A DNA stretch of 64,000 nt, from the NCBI GenBank assembly GCA_017506865.1, contig JAFCMP010000530.1, forward strand, positions 124,001 through 188,000, written 5' to 3'. The notes below the pieces were generated by a model, which ran no database searches, was not told the DNA's origin, and worked only from the letters and a program-made list of their open reading frames with translations. This document shows positions 11,499 through 28,836 of this stretch, piece by piece (position 1 is the first letter of the stretch; each line of letters starts with the position of its first letter). The position numbers were made by a program, and so were the translations under genes. Source of the stretch: Tribonema minus. Lineage: Eukaryota > Sar > Xanthophyceae > Tribonematales > Tribonemataceae.

Positions 11499-14400
11499 TC
11501 AGCCGCGGTGGCGCGCCGCAACGAGCAGCGCGCCGGGGTTGCCGCGGACGGTGCGGCAGTCGTAGCCGCGCGCCGTCAGGTACTCGCGCACGCCCTCGCG
11601 CAGCGTCGCCTCGCCGCTCGCGGCGTGGAGCCCGCGGCCCGTCACGAGCACGACGCGCGGCAGCACCGCAAAGAGCGGCAGGACGTACTCGCTGATGATG
11701 CGGCGCGCGTCCTCCACGCTGAGGCCGTGCAGGTCCACGTGCGCCGTGTCCTCGCCGCCCCCCGCGACCTCCACGGTGGCGTCCATGCGCCCCGCCGCGT
11801 TGACCTGCGGTAGCGGCGGTGGCGGCGGCGGTGCAGCGTGCGTGTGTGAGCTTGCGGCGCAACCGGATGTGTGCTATACGGGTGTGCCAGGATATTTGCT
11901 GAAGAGAGGACTTAGTCGCACAGAGAAGTCACGACATGCGCTACCCTATCTACGTACCTGCATGAAGATGTTGGCGGCGGCATCGCTCTGCGCGCGCTCC
12001 AGCTGCACGCCCTTCTCCTCCCACTCGCACAGCAGGCGCGCGCGCTGGTCGTCCGTCAGCTCTGGCCCTTTGACGTTGCCCTCGAGCTCCGCCCGCAACG
12101 CGTTGTACTCGCGTTGAAGTTGAAGTACGGGCCGCTGCGCCCCGCGTAAATGGCCTGCTTGCTGGCGGTGCCGAGGTCGTCGGCGCGCGGGTCACGCGAC
12201 GCGTACGCGAGCATGTTGAACAGGACGTCTTGGACGCGCTCGATGTCGAAGCTGCTGCTGAGGAGCAGGCTCTCCACGAGCTTCGACGCCTGCGTGGCGC
12301 AGGGGAGGAAGTGAACGGTAGCAGCCGGTGTGAACAAACAGTGGATGTGAGCGACGCAAGCAATATTTGGCAGCAGTGCAATTTGCGATTGCTGAGGCGT
12401 GTGCACAGTGAAGTTGGCAAGTGCCTACACTCAGTGTTGCTGTGATGGCACGACTGCAGCAAGTGATTGCGACCGACACGCAGACGCACCCAGGCCGCAT
12501 TTTCAAAGGTCCAAGCAAGCATCAAAGTAGCAGCTCGGAGTGCTACGTGAGATAGACATGCATTAGATTTGTCTCACGTCAACACAGAGCGCCAGTGTGT
12601 GCATCAGCGATCAACTTCCCTGTTGAAGTCAGCGAGTCGCCCAAGAGCCGTACGCGTGAAGTTTCTGCACCGCCAGGTGCTGAGCGCTGCACTAGGATGG
12701 CAGTTACAACCACCGTTGAATGAACCCACCTTCACGCACGCGTGCTGCTCCTGCAGCCGGCGCGCGAGCATCAGCAGCGAGCCCGTGAGCGCGTCATTCG
12801 CCAGCACGTCCTTCAGTATGTGCTTCACCAGGTTGCGGCTCAGCTCGTGGCGGCACAGCGGGCACGCAAACTCGACGCGCTGGTCCTCGCGCGCGCGGAA
12901 CGCGGCGCGGTGCTGCCCTGCCAGGCACGGCGCGCACACGGCGTGGCCGCAGGGCAGGATGACCGCCAGCACGGCGCCGCGCCCGATGATCTGGTCCCAC
13001 GCCGCGAGGCACGCGGGGCACTCGGCGCAGTCGTGGCCGAGGACTTCGGGCACCTGCAGTGTGTGGTTGGGAAGTTGAAGTTTTGGTGTTGTGTGCGAGT
13101 CACCCATCTCTGGTCGGCAGGCAGTCAGGGGAGAAAGACAAGGCGCATCAGCACTGCGTTCAGGGCTTCAAGAGCACGTTGATGTTGACTCAGGACAGTA
13201 GCTGTTGAGGACCAACTTGTGGTGACTACTCATCGATGACTACTCACAGCGCTCTGGCCGCTGAGCAGTGCAATGCATCAAATCGTTCATGAAATGTGTT
13301 CTTCGCCACCAAATAGTAGACGTTCCAGCGTTATTGAACCTGCGCTTGCTTACCTGGTCGCAGCGCAAGATGTCCCCGTAATCAGCCATGATGTCATCAC
13401 TCGGCCTGCCGCCGCTGTCAGCTGCGCGCTGTTCGCGTGCGCGAGCGGTGCCGCTGCTGCTGCCGCTGCCACCACTGTCGCTGCGCCTGTGGAAGCCCCG
13501 TTGCGCTAGGAAATGGTCGCGTCCACGCGCGGCAGCAGCGGCAGCAGCGGCGGCGGCGGCAACGGTCGGGAACTCTGACGCATCGGCGCCTGCCAGCATG
13601 TGCTGAGCACCAATATCAAAGCTGCCATCGTGCGCGGCCGCCGCCGCCGCCGCATCCTGCGCATCCGCAGCATCGGCCGCTGCAAGCTCGGCAAAGAAGG
13701 AGGCGTGGCGCGGCGCTGCGGCGCGCACGCCTCTGGCGCCGGCGCTGCTGCGGTGCACGACGACGTCCGCCCAGTTCCTCGTGCGCTGCAGCTGAACGGG
13801 GGTGCTCGCGGCGGCGGCGGCGGCGGCAGGCGAGGACGGTGCCGGAGAACAGGTGGCGGCGGCGGCGGCAGCAGCGGCGGAAGCTGCGGGGAGTGAGCGT
13901 CGAGCGGCAACAGGAGTTCCAGATGGCGAATGAGCTGCGCCGGCACGTGCGCTGCCAGCTGATACCCTTGAAGTTGGCGATGCACCCAAAAATGCAGCGG
14001 GAGAAGTCGCACCAGTTACCGCGGGTCCACCGAACATGTCGATACCTGAGCCGCTGCCGCGCTGCTGCTGCTGCTGCGGCGCCGGCGATGATGCTTGTTC
14101 ACAAAGCAGGCGGCGCCGGTCCCTTGCGCTAAGCTCCCGTGCTTTGGCGCCTCGGCCTCTGCCCCCACGCCTGCTTACTCCCTGTGCAGCATCTTCGGCG
14201 TCCAGCTCTGCTGTCAGCGCCGTTGCCGCCGCCTCCGCCGCTGCTGTCGCCGCTGCCTCCGCGGCCATGCTTGCGCCAACCCAACGCTCAAGGTCCTGCT
14301 CCTCTCGCTCACTAATCAGCGGCTGAGCGTCAGGGAAGTCGGTAGCCTTAATGTTCATTGCGGCCTCAATCGCAGCGTTGAAGACCTGTTTGGCGACCAT

Positions 14401-17400
14401 GCGCTCGTTCACTAGCTCCCACGCCGTCAGGGCGCCGAACGTCAGCGACGCCATGTGCTCGAGCCGCCGGAGTGCGGCCTGGACTGAGCGGGACAGTGCG
14501 TCCACTCCCGGCACGCTCTGCAAGTGATTGAACGCCAGCACACTCGCTGGCCCACCGTCGCGCAGATCCCTGACCGCAAACACCTTGTCAAGTGTGCTGA
14601 GCGGCACCAGGCGCTGCAGCACTCCCTCCAGACAGGCCTCGATGGCTGCAAACAGCAGCGGTCGCAGAACAGGCGGCAGGAGAGAACAGGCGTGGGGCGT
14701 GGCGAGCTGCTAGTTTCCGATGCAACACCTGTAGCGCGCAGCCAACGCCGCGCTGAAGCGCACAAACTCCTCCTGCAGCCGCGCATCTGCATCTCGCACT
14801 ACGCGAGGGGCGCTGGCATCATAACCTGGCAGCTCCAGGCGCGTCCACTGCGGCTGCTCCGCTGCAGCTGACAGATACGCTCTGCTGGCGTCCAAGTACG
14901 GCTGCCTCTGTTCCTTGGTGTATCTAGAACTTGGAGTTGCTGCAGGCGCTGCCAGTTGATGACCCAGCGTGACAGCGCCGCTGCAGACAAGCCCCGCTGT
15001 CGTGGTGGCGGCGGCACCGGCGGCAGCGTCGGCGGCAGCAGCGGCGGCGCCGGTGAAAGCTCCAGTGTAGGCACCCTGGCCCGAAACACCAGGCTCAGAG
15101 TCAGCAGTAGTGAGCTCAGCCGCAGCTGCAGCTGTCGTCGCCGATGCACTGAAGACAGGCGAGTTGCAAGCAGCACTTGAGGCGCTTGTTGCAGCAGCGC
15201 CAAAGGCGGCGCGAGGCAGCGCGCCGGCGGCGCCCTCTGCAGATGCCGCCGATGCCTCCTCGGTAGCCGCATCAGTGAAAAGCGCTTCGAAGGCTGCACT
15301 GGTACTGGAGGCGGGCGATTGTGCAGCAGCAGCGCCGCCCTGTCCGGGCCGCTTCTTCTTCTTCTTCTTCTTCTTCTTCTTGGGTTTGTTGCTGGCTGCA
15401 GAGCCGCCATCTGCAGCTGGTGTGCTGTGAGGTGTGTCGGGAGGAGTCGCTGCCGCCTGCGCTGCTGCCGCCACCGCCGCCGCCGCCGCCGCTGCCGTCA
15501 CAGGCGCCGCCGCCGCAGCTGCCGCCGGTATCACATTTGCAGCGGGCTCTGCTGCAGCCACCTGCAGTTGCCTTGAGGCAACCGCGTAGTTGAAAGCACG
15601 ACCACAGTGGTGACCGAGCATTGTTGCGTGGCCCTGCACTGGCGCCGTGGCCGTCACAGGTATTGTGTCTACACTTCGCATCGGTTCCTGCATCGGTTCC
15701 ATGAACGCAGATGTCACGTACGGCAGCGTTCTCAGCAACGTGCTGTCGGCCGCAGCCAGCGGCTCAGCACCGCGCCCTGTGGCCTTGACAATGGCTTCAA
15801 CAGCGGCGGCGGCGCGCAGCGCATGCGCGGCGGCAGCGGAGGCATCTGCCGCGCCCTCAGCAGCGCCCTCGTCAACGAGCTCGAACAGGAGGTTGAGCGA
15901 TGTGTCAACTGCGCCGATGCGATCACTGCCTGCCGTCTTCAGCTTGCTCCCTGCCACCTCAGCTTGCTGCAGTGCGAACAGTACTTCCAGGGGCAGATCG
16001 GGTCTCCGCTGAGCCGCTCCGTAAGAGTGGTGCGCAAGTGCCGGCGGCGCTGCGCCCTGCTCAAGGAGGGACATGGCAGCGCCCATGCGCTCACTCGCGT
16101 CCTCCACAGAGCGCAACACGCCGTGCTGCTACGCAGTGCGCAGCGCTGCAAGCAATGCGGCAGCGTACAATTCACACAAGGTCTTCAATGCAGCCACTGT
16201 CGCTAATTGGCCGCACATTTTCACCCCAGCAGGCAGTTCTGCTGCCGCTATTGATGGCAACGCCGGTGCCGCAGGCGCCGCTGATGCCACTACTGCCGTA
16301 GCCGCTGCCGGTGCCGCTGCTGCCGCTGGCGCTGCTGCCGCTGCTGCTGCTGATGAGGGTTCTAGCGGCGCCTGAGCGCTGCCACTTGAGTCACGTGCTC
16401 CAGCATAGGGCAGCCCACGGTCGGCTCGTAACAGAGTCTCGCTGCCGCCGTCTGCGGCCTGCTGCGCTTGCGCGCTGCGGTGCTGCTCCGTGAAGCCTGT
16501 TGCCATGGCGTCGATCCGGCGCGCTGCATCAGACAGCACGTTCGCGGCGCCATTGCGCACCCCCGAGACCATCCCATTCAGCGCGGTGAAGAAGGGATTG
16601 GGTTGCGCGGCGGCGCGCTCGGGCAGGGGTGCAGGCTTGCTGGAAGGGACTGCGAGTGTGACACCATCGCCAGATGGGGTGGGGCCTGCGGGCGGCGAAG
16701 TGATCTGTGCTGCGGTTGCGTTGGAGGCGATAAGAGCGCTGGTGCTGGCCACTGCAGTTACGCTGCTGCCGCTTGTGCTGCGCCCAATGCCGGAGTTAGT
16801 AGCAGGGGCAATGAATGATGACGGCGGCGGCATCAACTGCGCGGAGGTTTTGTAGGTGATGCTGCTGTTGGCACCGCTGGTTGTTGTGGGAGGCTCCGGC
16901 GAAGTGCATGGCAGGGGAAGAGCACGCTGTGTGGCGCCGTTGCAGGATGCGCCCTGAGCATTGCGCCCAGCTCCTGCAATGTGGCTGCTGCCGCTTGCGG
17001 CGCTGCTGCTGATGGCCCTGCTGCTGCTGGTTACGCCTGCGCTGCTGCTGCTGCCGCCGCCGCTGCTGCCGCTGCTGCTGCCACTTACGCCCGCGCTGCT
17101 GCTGATGTTGGCGGTGCTGCTGCTGCCTCCGCCGCTGCTGCTGTTTATGCTGCTACTGCCGCTCATGCCGCTGCTGTTACTCGCGCCGCTGCTGCCGCTA
17201 GTGCCGGTTGCGCTGCTTGTGCTGCTGATGACGCTGCTGCTGCCGCTTGTGCCGCTGTTGCCATGTACGCCGCTGCTGCAGCTTGCGCCGCTGCTGCCAT
17301 TTACGTCGCTGCTGCCATTTACGCCGCTGCTGCCATCTACGCCGCTGCTGTCGCAAGAGGGCTCAGGTGTAGCAGATGGCTGCGTACACAGGTGCTGCAC

Positions 17401-18669
17401 GGCGTGTGTGGAGGATTTGCCATGCCCATCTCCGCCGCCCTCTGCGACCGCAGCAGCGCCGCGTGTGCCGCTTGTGCCAGTGCCGATGCGCGAGGGCTCG
17501 GCGGCGACGGTCGATGCCGGAGGCGTGCGCTGCACGCATGGCTTGGAGGCGGGGTCGTGAGCACTGCCGCCAGCTGAAGCGCTTGCAGTAGCAGCAGCGG
17601 CGGCGATGCCAGCAGGCGGCGCGACGGGTTGACTGACTGCGGAGACTCCACCACAGGCGATTGCGGCGGTGCGCGCGTCCACTGCCGCTGGCAGCGTGCT
17701 GCCATCCGCCACACGGTGCCGCACAGTTGGAGACGAGGATCGCTGGCGGATGGCGGCAGTTGTGGCGGCAGCAGCAGGGACCTGCGGGCGCTGCAGTGGG
17801 CGCTGACGCTGCGTGTCGATGCTGGCGTCTCCGCTTGTAGCGATTGTAGCGTGTGCCGAATGAATAGGTTCCGGCGCCGCAGGCACGATCTTCAGCGTCG
17901 AGCTTCCTGAGATGTCGTCTGTTAACTGAACGCCCTGCGCGCGGAAGCACAAGTTGAAGTTGGAGTCAGCGCGTGCAGTTGCCAGGCGGTTGTTGCTGCG
18001 ACAATACCACTGGGTACATGAGATTTGGAGGTTACACAGCGCCTCTTTTGTTTCTGTGACGAGCAGCGCATCGGCAATGTGAGATAGCTAGGGATACCTG
18101 TTTGGTGTGAAATAGCTAGGGATACCTGTTTGGTGGTCACCAACTCCTCTGGCTGAGCACTGAGGTGGTCAGTACCGCACGTTGATCATATCACCGCCAT
18201 GGCGCAGCCGCGGCTCGCGACATGCAATTCATCGGGTGAAGCTGAAGTGCATGACTTGCGTAGCAACACTGCGTATCTCATACAGCACAACGATACTGCT
18301 CAATCCGTGATTGAACCGCAGAAGATGTCGTGCGTGCACACTACTCACCCGACTGGAACCACGAGGGTCATCATGCACCGCCGCCCCCACCGCCCCGCCG
18401 CACTGCCGTACCACGCCACCCTCGCCTGCGCATTCCGCCGCGGCGGCAGCGGACGTTCCTGCGCCGCCCGCAGCACCATCGGTGGCTTGCGCGCGCGCAG
18501 CAGCGCTCCGCTGCGCAACGCCGCCCTGAGCGTTGCCACGCTCCTTGCGCTGGCGCCACCTCCACAAGCGACCTAGGTTCCCCAGCGCAGTCCCAATGAA
18601 ATCACCGGCTGCTGCGATGGGATTATTGCACTGGCCGCGGCGGGCTCGGCGACCGCGCTGCTCCGCCAT
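11499..18669 (-). CDS. Large Ala/Ser-rich protein with C-terminal RING finger and Smr domain (frame interrupted)
   Basis: Exons: 18349-18669 (ATG at 18669), 13354-17934, 12730-13053, 11958-12289 and 11499-11804 (TGA). The protein would be about 1,950 residues. The giant second exon encodes Ser-Ser-Gly hexapeptide repeats, poly-Ala runs, a poly-Lys run (15354-15382) and helical segments. Exon 3 is a RING finger: CPAC, then LPCGHAVCAPC, then CPLC. Exon 4 has a region like the helix that precedes Smr domains. Exon 5 is an Smr domain with DLHGLSVEDARRI and VTGRGLH, ending GNPGALLVAARHRG. RING fingers act in ubiquitin transfer and Smr domains bind or cut nucleic acid; the role here is unknown. Oddities: in-frame TAG at 16129-16131 and 14710-14712, each followed by CAG, and a net two-base frame change in exon 4 at 12114-12127. 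It could be a recoded, mis-assembled, further-spliced or decaying gene. Confidence 0.75.
12114..12127. repeat. Short GTTGAAGTT-type block inside a coding exon
   Basis: Fourteen bases of the AAGTTGAAGTT family sit inside exon 11958-12289 of the Smr/RING gene. Leaving them out of the reading joins GP directly to REYNALRAEL in one frame; with them the frame changes by two bases. Confidence 0.6.
16960..17345 (-). repeat. Coding minisatellite: Ser-Ser-Gly hexapeptide repeats
   Basis: Inside the large exon of the Smr/RING gene, imperfect units of about 18 bp built on GCTGCTGCC-type triplets encode repeated hexapeptides such as SSGVDG, SSGVNG, SSDVNG and SSGVHG. The minus-strand frame stays open throughout, which argues that the array is translated and was under selection for frame. 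Confidence 0.7.
18080..18135. repeat. 28-bp tandem duplication
   Basis: Two copies of a 28-bp unit (18080-18107 and 18108-18135) differ at one base. They lie in the first intron of the Smr/RING gene, upstream of the acceptor at 17935. Confidence 0.9.
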
Positions 18670-21600
18670 CGCGCTGCGCGGCCAAGCTGCCGTGCGCGTG
18701 AGCGCAGTCCGCCGCGCGCCTACAAAGTATGCGCGTTTGAGCAGCATTTGTGTATGGAATAGTCAACGAGGTGGTCTATATGAACAACGCAGCTGTGCAA
18801 CGGATGAACGTCGGCGGCATGCCATGTGAGCTTTGCGTTCTGAACACAGGAAACTCATTGAAGATCTCGTCCTCCGTGCGGATGCTGGTAGTGCGCCAAA
18901 GTTTAACTACCGTAATGCTGACAGATGGTGGCATGGCATTCAATGTTGATATAGAACAACTGAAACCCGGAGTGACGAGCAGTTGATACTTATGCGAAAC
19001 ATGACGACGTGCACATCCAGCACACTGATTCACCGTGTATCTGCCTGTGTATCTGCCACTAAGGTGTGTAACACCACAAGCAGACACTGTCACGCTGGCC
19101 AACAGACGTCTTTAAGCAAATGAATGTTTGTGTTCAGCAGGCATAAACTGACTGATTGGACTGTACAGTTTTGTTTCTCGCACTTCCTGAAACCTGCCTT
19201 TGAGTGCAAAGCATACATGCACACCTGGTACATGTGGTTCCCAGAGCAAAGTCAACGTCTGCTTTGGGCTGACAAAGTGTTCGTTTTCTGCATGTAGCGC
19301 AAGCCGAGAGCTTGTGGCTCCTCTCAAAATCCAAATATACCAGCATTACAGCTCAACGGGGACCACCGGAAACGACGAACACCGTAGCACCGATGAGTTT
19401 GGTCGTCTACAGCGACACGGCCAGGCGTGATCTCACGCACACCGAGAATCCTCAAGCTCGAAAGCATGCAGGCGGGCAAGAAGCCGCTCGATTGGGACCC
19501 TGTGAGACCGCATAGATGTATAAACAGCCGGCGTTGCGCTCACCTCAGTGTGGCTGCCGCTAGGAGCCGTGCCCTTCGATGCCGTGCATCCGTTGGCGAT
19601 GGTGCCCCCTCTCTCCTTCTCTTCGCCGCACGGCGGTGATGCTAGTTCTAAGCTCCTGGCTCGGTTTGGCCACGAGGTATAGGACGACCCAAGGCGGCAG
19701 GACTATGTTGGAGCCAAAGTCTGCCTCTACTCCCGGTGCGCTAGTCTCGAAAACCGTTGCCAGGCCCCCGCACCAAGTACTACTACGAGCCACTCACAGC
19801 CCCGCCGCTGACATTGAGCCCCAGGGCCGACTCCGCCGTCCCAGACTCTCCATCAACGTTGCTCTTTCTACCACCGTGCGTGTGGCTGTGTCGCAGCCCG
19901 GGTCACATCAAAACTCGACCAGCAAAGCGAGGTCTCAGGAACAGTCTCAGGGCAGGTATGTATAGCATCTGAAAGCTGTGCGCTCCCGCTAGCAAGAGAA
20001 GCAAGAAATTATTTCTGAAATGTGAGGGCGTGTGAGGTTCACATATCACCAAAGCCTGCATGTGAGCATGTCCGCAGTACTTTTATATATTTCGCTTCGC
20101 AAGGGGCGCGAAAAGCCCTCTCTGTAGATGTGCACTCAATGCAACATCCCTTCTCCGAAGAGAGACTCAAACGCAAACAGGCTTCCCCCTCTTCACACTA
20201 CCACCAACACCCCACAACCAAACCCTACTTAGGGTTGCCCAGCCGTGAGGCACACTTGTCCCGTCTTGGAAAAGATTTATGCAGGCCTGGGTCGCCTTTG
20301 ACAGCGCCCAGAACTGAGGACCATGCTGACACGTCTGAATCACGCCTCTAGGCAAAATGATCGCTGAGCACCAGGCACTGGTGCTGCAGGTATCAATGCT
20401 GTTGCTATGAAGAGTCCGACCCAACCCAACACCCCCCACCCAAACCCTGATTGGTCCCCACTATCCGCAATACTTTTGCAACTTCTCAGCACCAGGACCA
20501 GTCCGCGTCTGGTGCGACCAACCACAGCTAGTTCAACCATCGATACTTGCACCAGCTGACTGTTTACGATGCAATGGTTCAGATTACACTCATAGGGTGT
20601 GTCAACCCGCCACAATATGCCTGAGTTCTCCTGTGCACCTCAGCCTGGCCGCAGCGGCGCACAAACGGCCCCATGATTGCATGAGCCAGTGCATGTCAAC
20701 ATCTTCAGGGGCTGGTAGGTAGTATCTGATTGTGACTTCTAATTGACTTCGTCCCTAGGAATTGGGGGGCCTCTGGCGAGCGATCTGAAGTTTGAGCGGC
20801 AAATTTCAACAAAGGCCTGCGTGTGAGCATTATCAGCGTCTGGGGGCACCAACCAACAACTGGTCTGACAGCATTGAAACTTGGAGTTTCTCTCACCCAG
20901 GCGTAGGCGAGCATGTTGAGTCTGTCTGTCATGGTTAAGACCATGGGTGACATGGTGTCATGATGGAGACTTGGCTAGGACATGCCTCATGTCAGCGCCT
21001 GCCACCCCCCTTGGCGATGACACTTCAACAGCAGAACACTAAACAATCTGTTGTCACGCAGTACGCTGGCGCACGCCTGGACGCGAACGCCCGGGCACCA
21101 TCACCCGCAAACAACAGCAGAGACAGAGCACCAAGCCAATGGCCAACCGCCGCCACTCACCGCGAGCAGAAACATACATATATTTTCATGGTTTTGTGCT
21201 GCAAGGAGGCAGGCAGCCACTTCTATGCGTCGATCGATGTACACAACAGATTCCTCTTATGACACGCGCGTCACGCGCACACTCCATGACATGGGTCCAG
21301 CGCCAGCGCGCCAGCACCAACAGAGCCCTGAAAACTGGGCTCGAATGCCCCCCCCCCCCCCCCCCCCCCGGGCCCCTTGAGGCGCCCTGTACTCCCACCG
21401 CACAGCGCGTGCGAGAGCCTTGAACTTGAAACGGGGAAGGGGCGGGGCGGGCGCCCGCCGGGTACTTCCAAATTGGAAGTGTGATGTGAATAATGTGCTG
21501 TGTGTGCTGTAAATCTTGCCAGCAATGACTTCCAGGCGCTGCCGGCACCCCGCATATGGGGTGGGCGGCGCCGCTCTATTTCACAGTGCGTTGAAACATT

Positions 21601-22002
21601 GTTGCCTTAACTTGCTCAGGCAGAACCCCCTCCCCACCCCCCCATGTCACCGCTGACTTCAACTTGATGCCCCCACCAGTGGCGAGCTGTCTTGCTTTCC
21701 TGGCCTCGAGCAGGGGGCACGAGGGGCGGCACTGCTCTGCAACTGAGCCGCAAGGGCACCAGCTGCAGCAACAGCCACTGAACCCTTGTACCCCCCCCCC
21801 CCCCCCCTCCCAAACGCCATGCCGCATTCTGGATGCCGTACAAGGCAACCTCAAATGCGCGCGGCGGCAGCCGCCGCTGCGACAGCACGAGCGATGATGT
21901 TCCCCACCGTCTGCTGCACCACGCACTCGCGGCGGACGGCAGCGAGAGCGCCCCCAAGCGCGCGCAGCCACAGCTGCAGCAGCGGCAGCCGTGACCTTGC
22001 GT
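18670..22002. other. Gene-poor intergenic region
   Basis: About 3.3 kb between the start of the Smr/RING gene and the end of the beta-glucosidase gene. Contents that can be named: a small palindrome of telomere-like units at about 20217-20236; a GGGTTG/CCCAACC-rich patch at 20390-20450; and C-homopolymers at 21350-21369 and 21791-21807. Short open frames around 19560-19965 on both strands have no recognised family. No exon with clear splice signals and conserved motifs was found. Confidence 0.4.
20217..20236. repeat. Telomere-like inverted unit
   Basis: AACCCTA and TAGGGTT separated by CT form a near-perfect palindrome in the gene-poor region. Confidence 0.6.
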
Positions 22003-26954
<4,952 letters not shown>

Positions 26955-28836
26955 TTTTGTGAGGTCGTGACAGAGGGAGGGTCGGTGAGTGTGCCGCTCC
27001 GCTTGTGCCAGCCAACTGTCCTGAGCTTGACGGGTTGAGCTGAGAGTGAGCTGATATTGGCCTTGACGCCGGCTCGAGCGGACAAGGAAGTAATTCAGGC
27101 AACGCAACGCACAACGCACCTGCAACCGCAACCGATGAGAAGTTTCAACGGGCACTTGAAGTTGGACCCTCCCGAAAATCACCGAAGAGTCCCGACACGT
27201 GGCACCTCACCTTCTTTAAAAAAGCCAGGTCATCAAGTTGAAGTTGCATGTTCAAGATTGAGTTGAAGTTTCATATTAATGGAGGTCGTGTTGCACAATT
27301 TTTCAGCGTCGTTTGTGTCAGGAGCAGCAGAGTCATCTTCATCAGGCAACAGCAGGTTTTGTGTGCAGGCATCTGCAAAGTGTCGTGAGATTTGTGCTCG
27401 CTTTTGGGATTTGCAATTCACTATCAACAACTTGGCGAAAGCGACGCCACCCAAATCCTATTCGGCCATCGTGAGATGATGTGATGCGCCGTCAACATTT
27501 TCTCGCCGCCTGGTGAAACAGATCTGGTCACGCATGTATCCGACCGAAATCTTCGTGCAGAAGCATGGTTGAAGTTGAAGATGATGCAGTTGACGCGTAG
27601 CGTACATCAAAAGCCAAACACAAGTCTTGCGCACTGACGGATGCAACCTGTATTTACGCACGAGAGGTTTCCTATGTAATGTCCAGGCCATGAGTCGACC
27701 GGCACAACTGCCGTCCTATGATAGTCGACGTTGTTGTTGCACTGCTGCCTGGCCCGGGAGTCACTGCCGCTGCGCACGACGCACAAGCAGAACAGAGCGC
27801 TCGCCAAGATTGTCGCGCAAGATGCCAAGGGCACTCCATCTGCTGTGCGGCCATGCATTATGTGGCCCATGGGATGTTCTGCTGCAGGACGAAGGCACAG
27901 ACAACATGACCAGAGATGAGACAGTGAGCAAGAGCTGCCGCGTATGCAGTCCATGATGTTCGTGTGGCAAGCATGCACTGATGTAGGAGCTCTGGCCTGG
28001 AATACTTCAACGGCAGCCTGTGGAGTACTCATACATGCGGCGAGTACTTGATATTGCTGCACTTCATGTCAGGAACCAACTCAGTGATGATGTATGGAAG
28101 TCCAGGATCACTGAACCCGCGCCAGATGAACGCCTAATGGAGAACAGGCATTGGGTCGCGCAGCTACGTCACCATCTGCAGTCTTGCATACTTCAAGCAG
28201 TATCAGATAGTCGAGACATTTGCGCTGTAGGTACATGCATGCAATACTTTTACTTGTGGACGCACAAGAACTCAACTCTGAATGAAGCAGTGACCTGAAC
28301 CGTATGTGAGACCCTAAGAGCATGCAATAGTAGCTGCCCCGTCGCCACACCACGAGTGGAACGAACCTGCTCCTGACTGCCACTTGTGACTTCAGAGATT
28401 CCTCGAAGTATCTGAAAAGAAGTGGTTTTTGAATGTTGCTCATTATCACCGCCATGCTCGCCACTCGGCAGTCTGGCAGCATGTCAAAGGCACGGATCGA
28501 CCATGCACGCTGTTTGCCTGACATTCTGTGCTGCGGGCACGAGCGCACAAGGCCAGTCTCAAATCTGCTCAAGACTGCCAGTGCTGCAAGGACAAAATGC
28601 GCCTCCCACGCTTGTATGCTGCGCCACAGGGGCCACCGCCATCATTACTTGCAGCGATCCTTCTGCAATCAGCAAACTCTCAGGCGTTAATGCCCGCTCT
28701 CAGCAGTCATCACGAGGAGTGCAGCGCAGCGCACGGCGACCTAACATCACGACATCCTCCACCCTACTCTGCACAGTCACCAAGCAGTACATTCGATTCG
28801 GGGAAGCACACCTGCAACCCAGCGCCACACAACACG
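26955..28836. other. Intergenic region, no confident gene
   Basis: About 1.9 kb between the start of the beta-glucosidase gene and the stop of the TRF-like gene. It holds one exact AAGTTGAAGTT (27235-27245) and a related block at 27567-27581. On the minus strand the first is followed by a T-rich stretch and an AG, so a 5'-UTR intron of the glucosidase gene is possible. A plus-strand frame at 28035-28298 (starting MRRVLDIAALHVRNQLSDD) has protein-like composition but no recognised family. Confidence 0.4.

Noticed and set aside
16961-17577. Plus-strand Leu- and Ala-rich frames that look like membrane or structural proteins
   Set aside because: They are complementary readings of the Ser-Gly minisatellite in the Smr/RING exon.
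19560-19965. Protein-like frames on both strands with a hydrophobic segment
   Set aside because: No motif, splice structure or conserved family could be supported.
21341-21372. C homopolymer as evidence for a plus-strand exon near 21375
   Set aside because: No AG with downstream coding sequence follows; the frames are short and match nothing.
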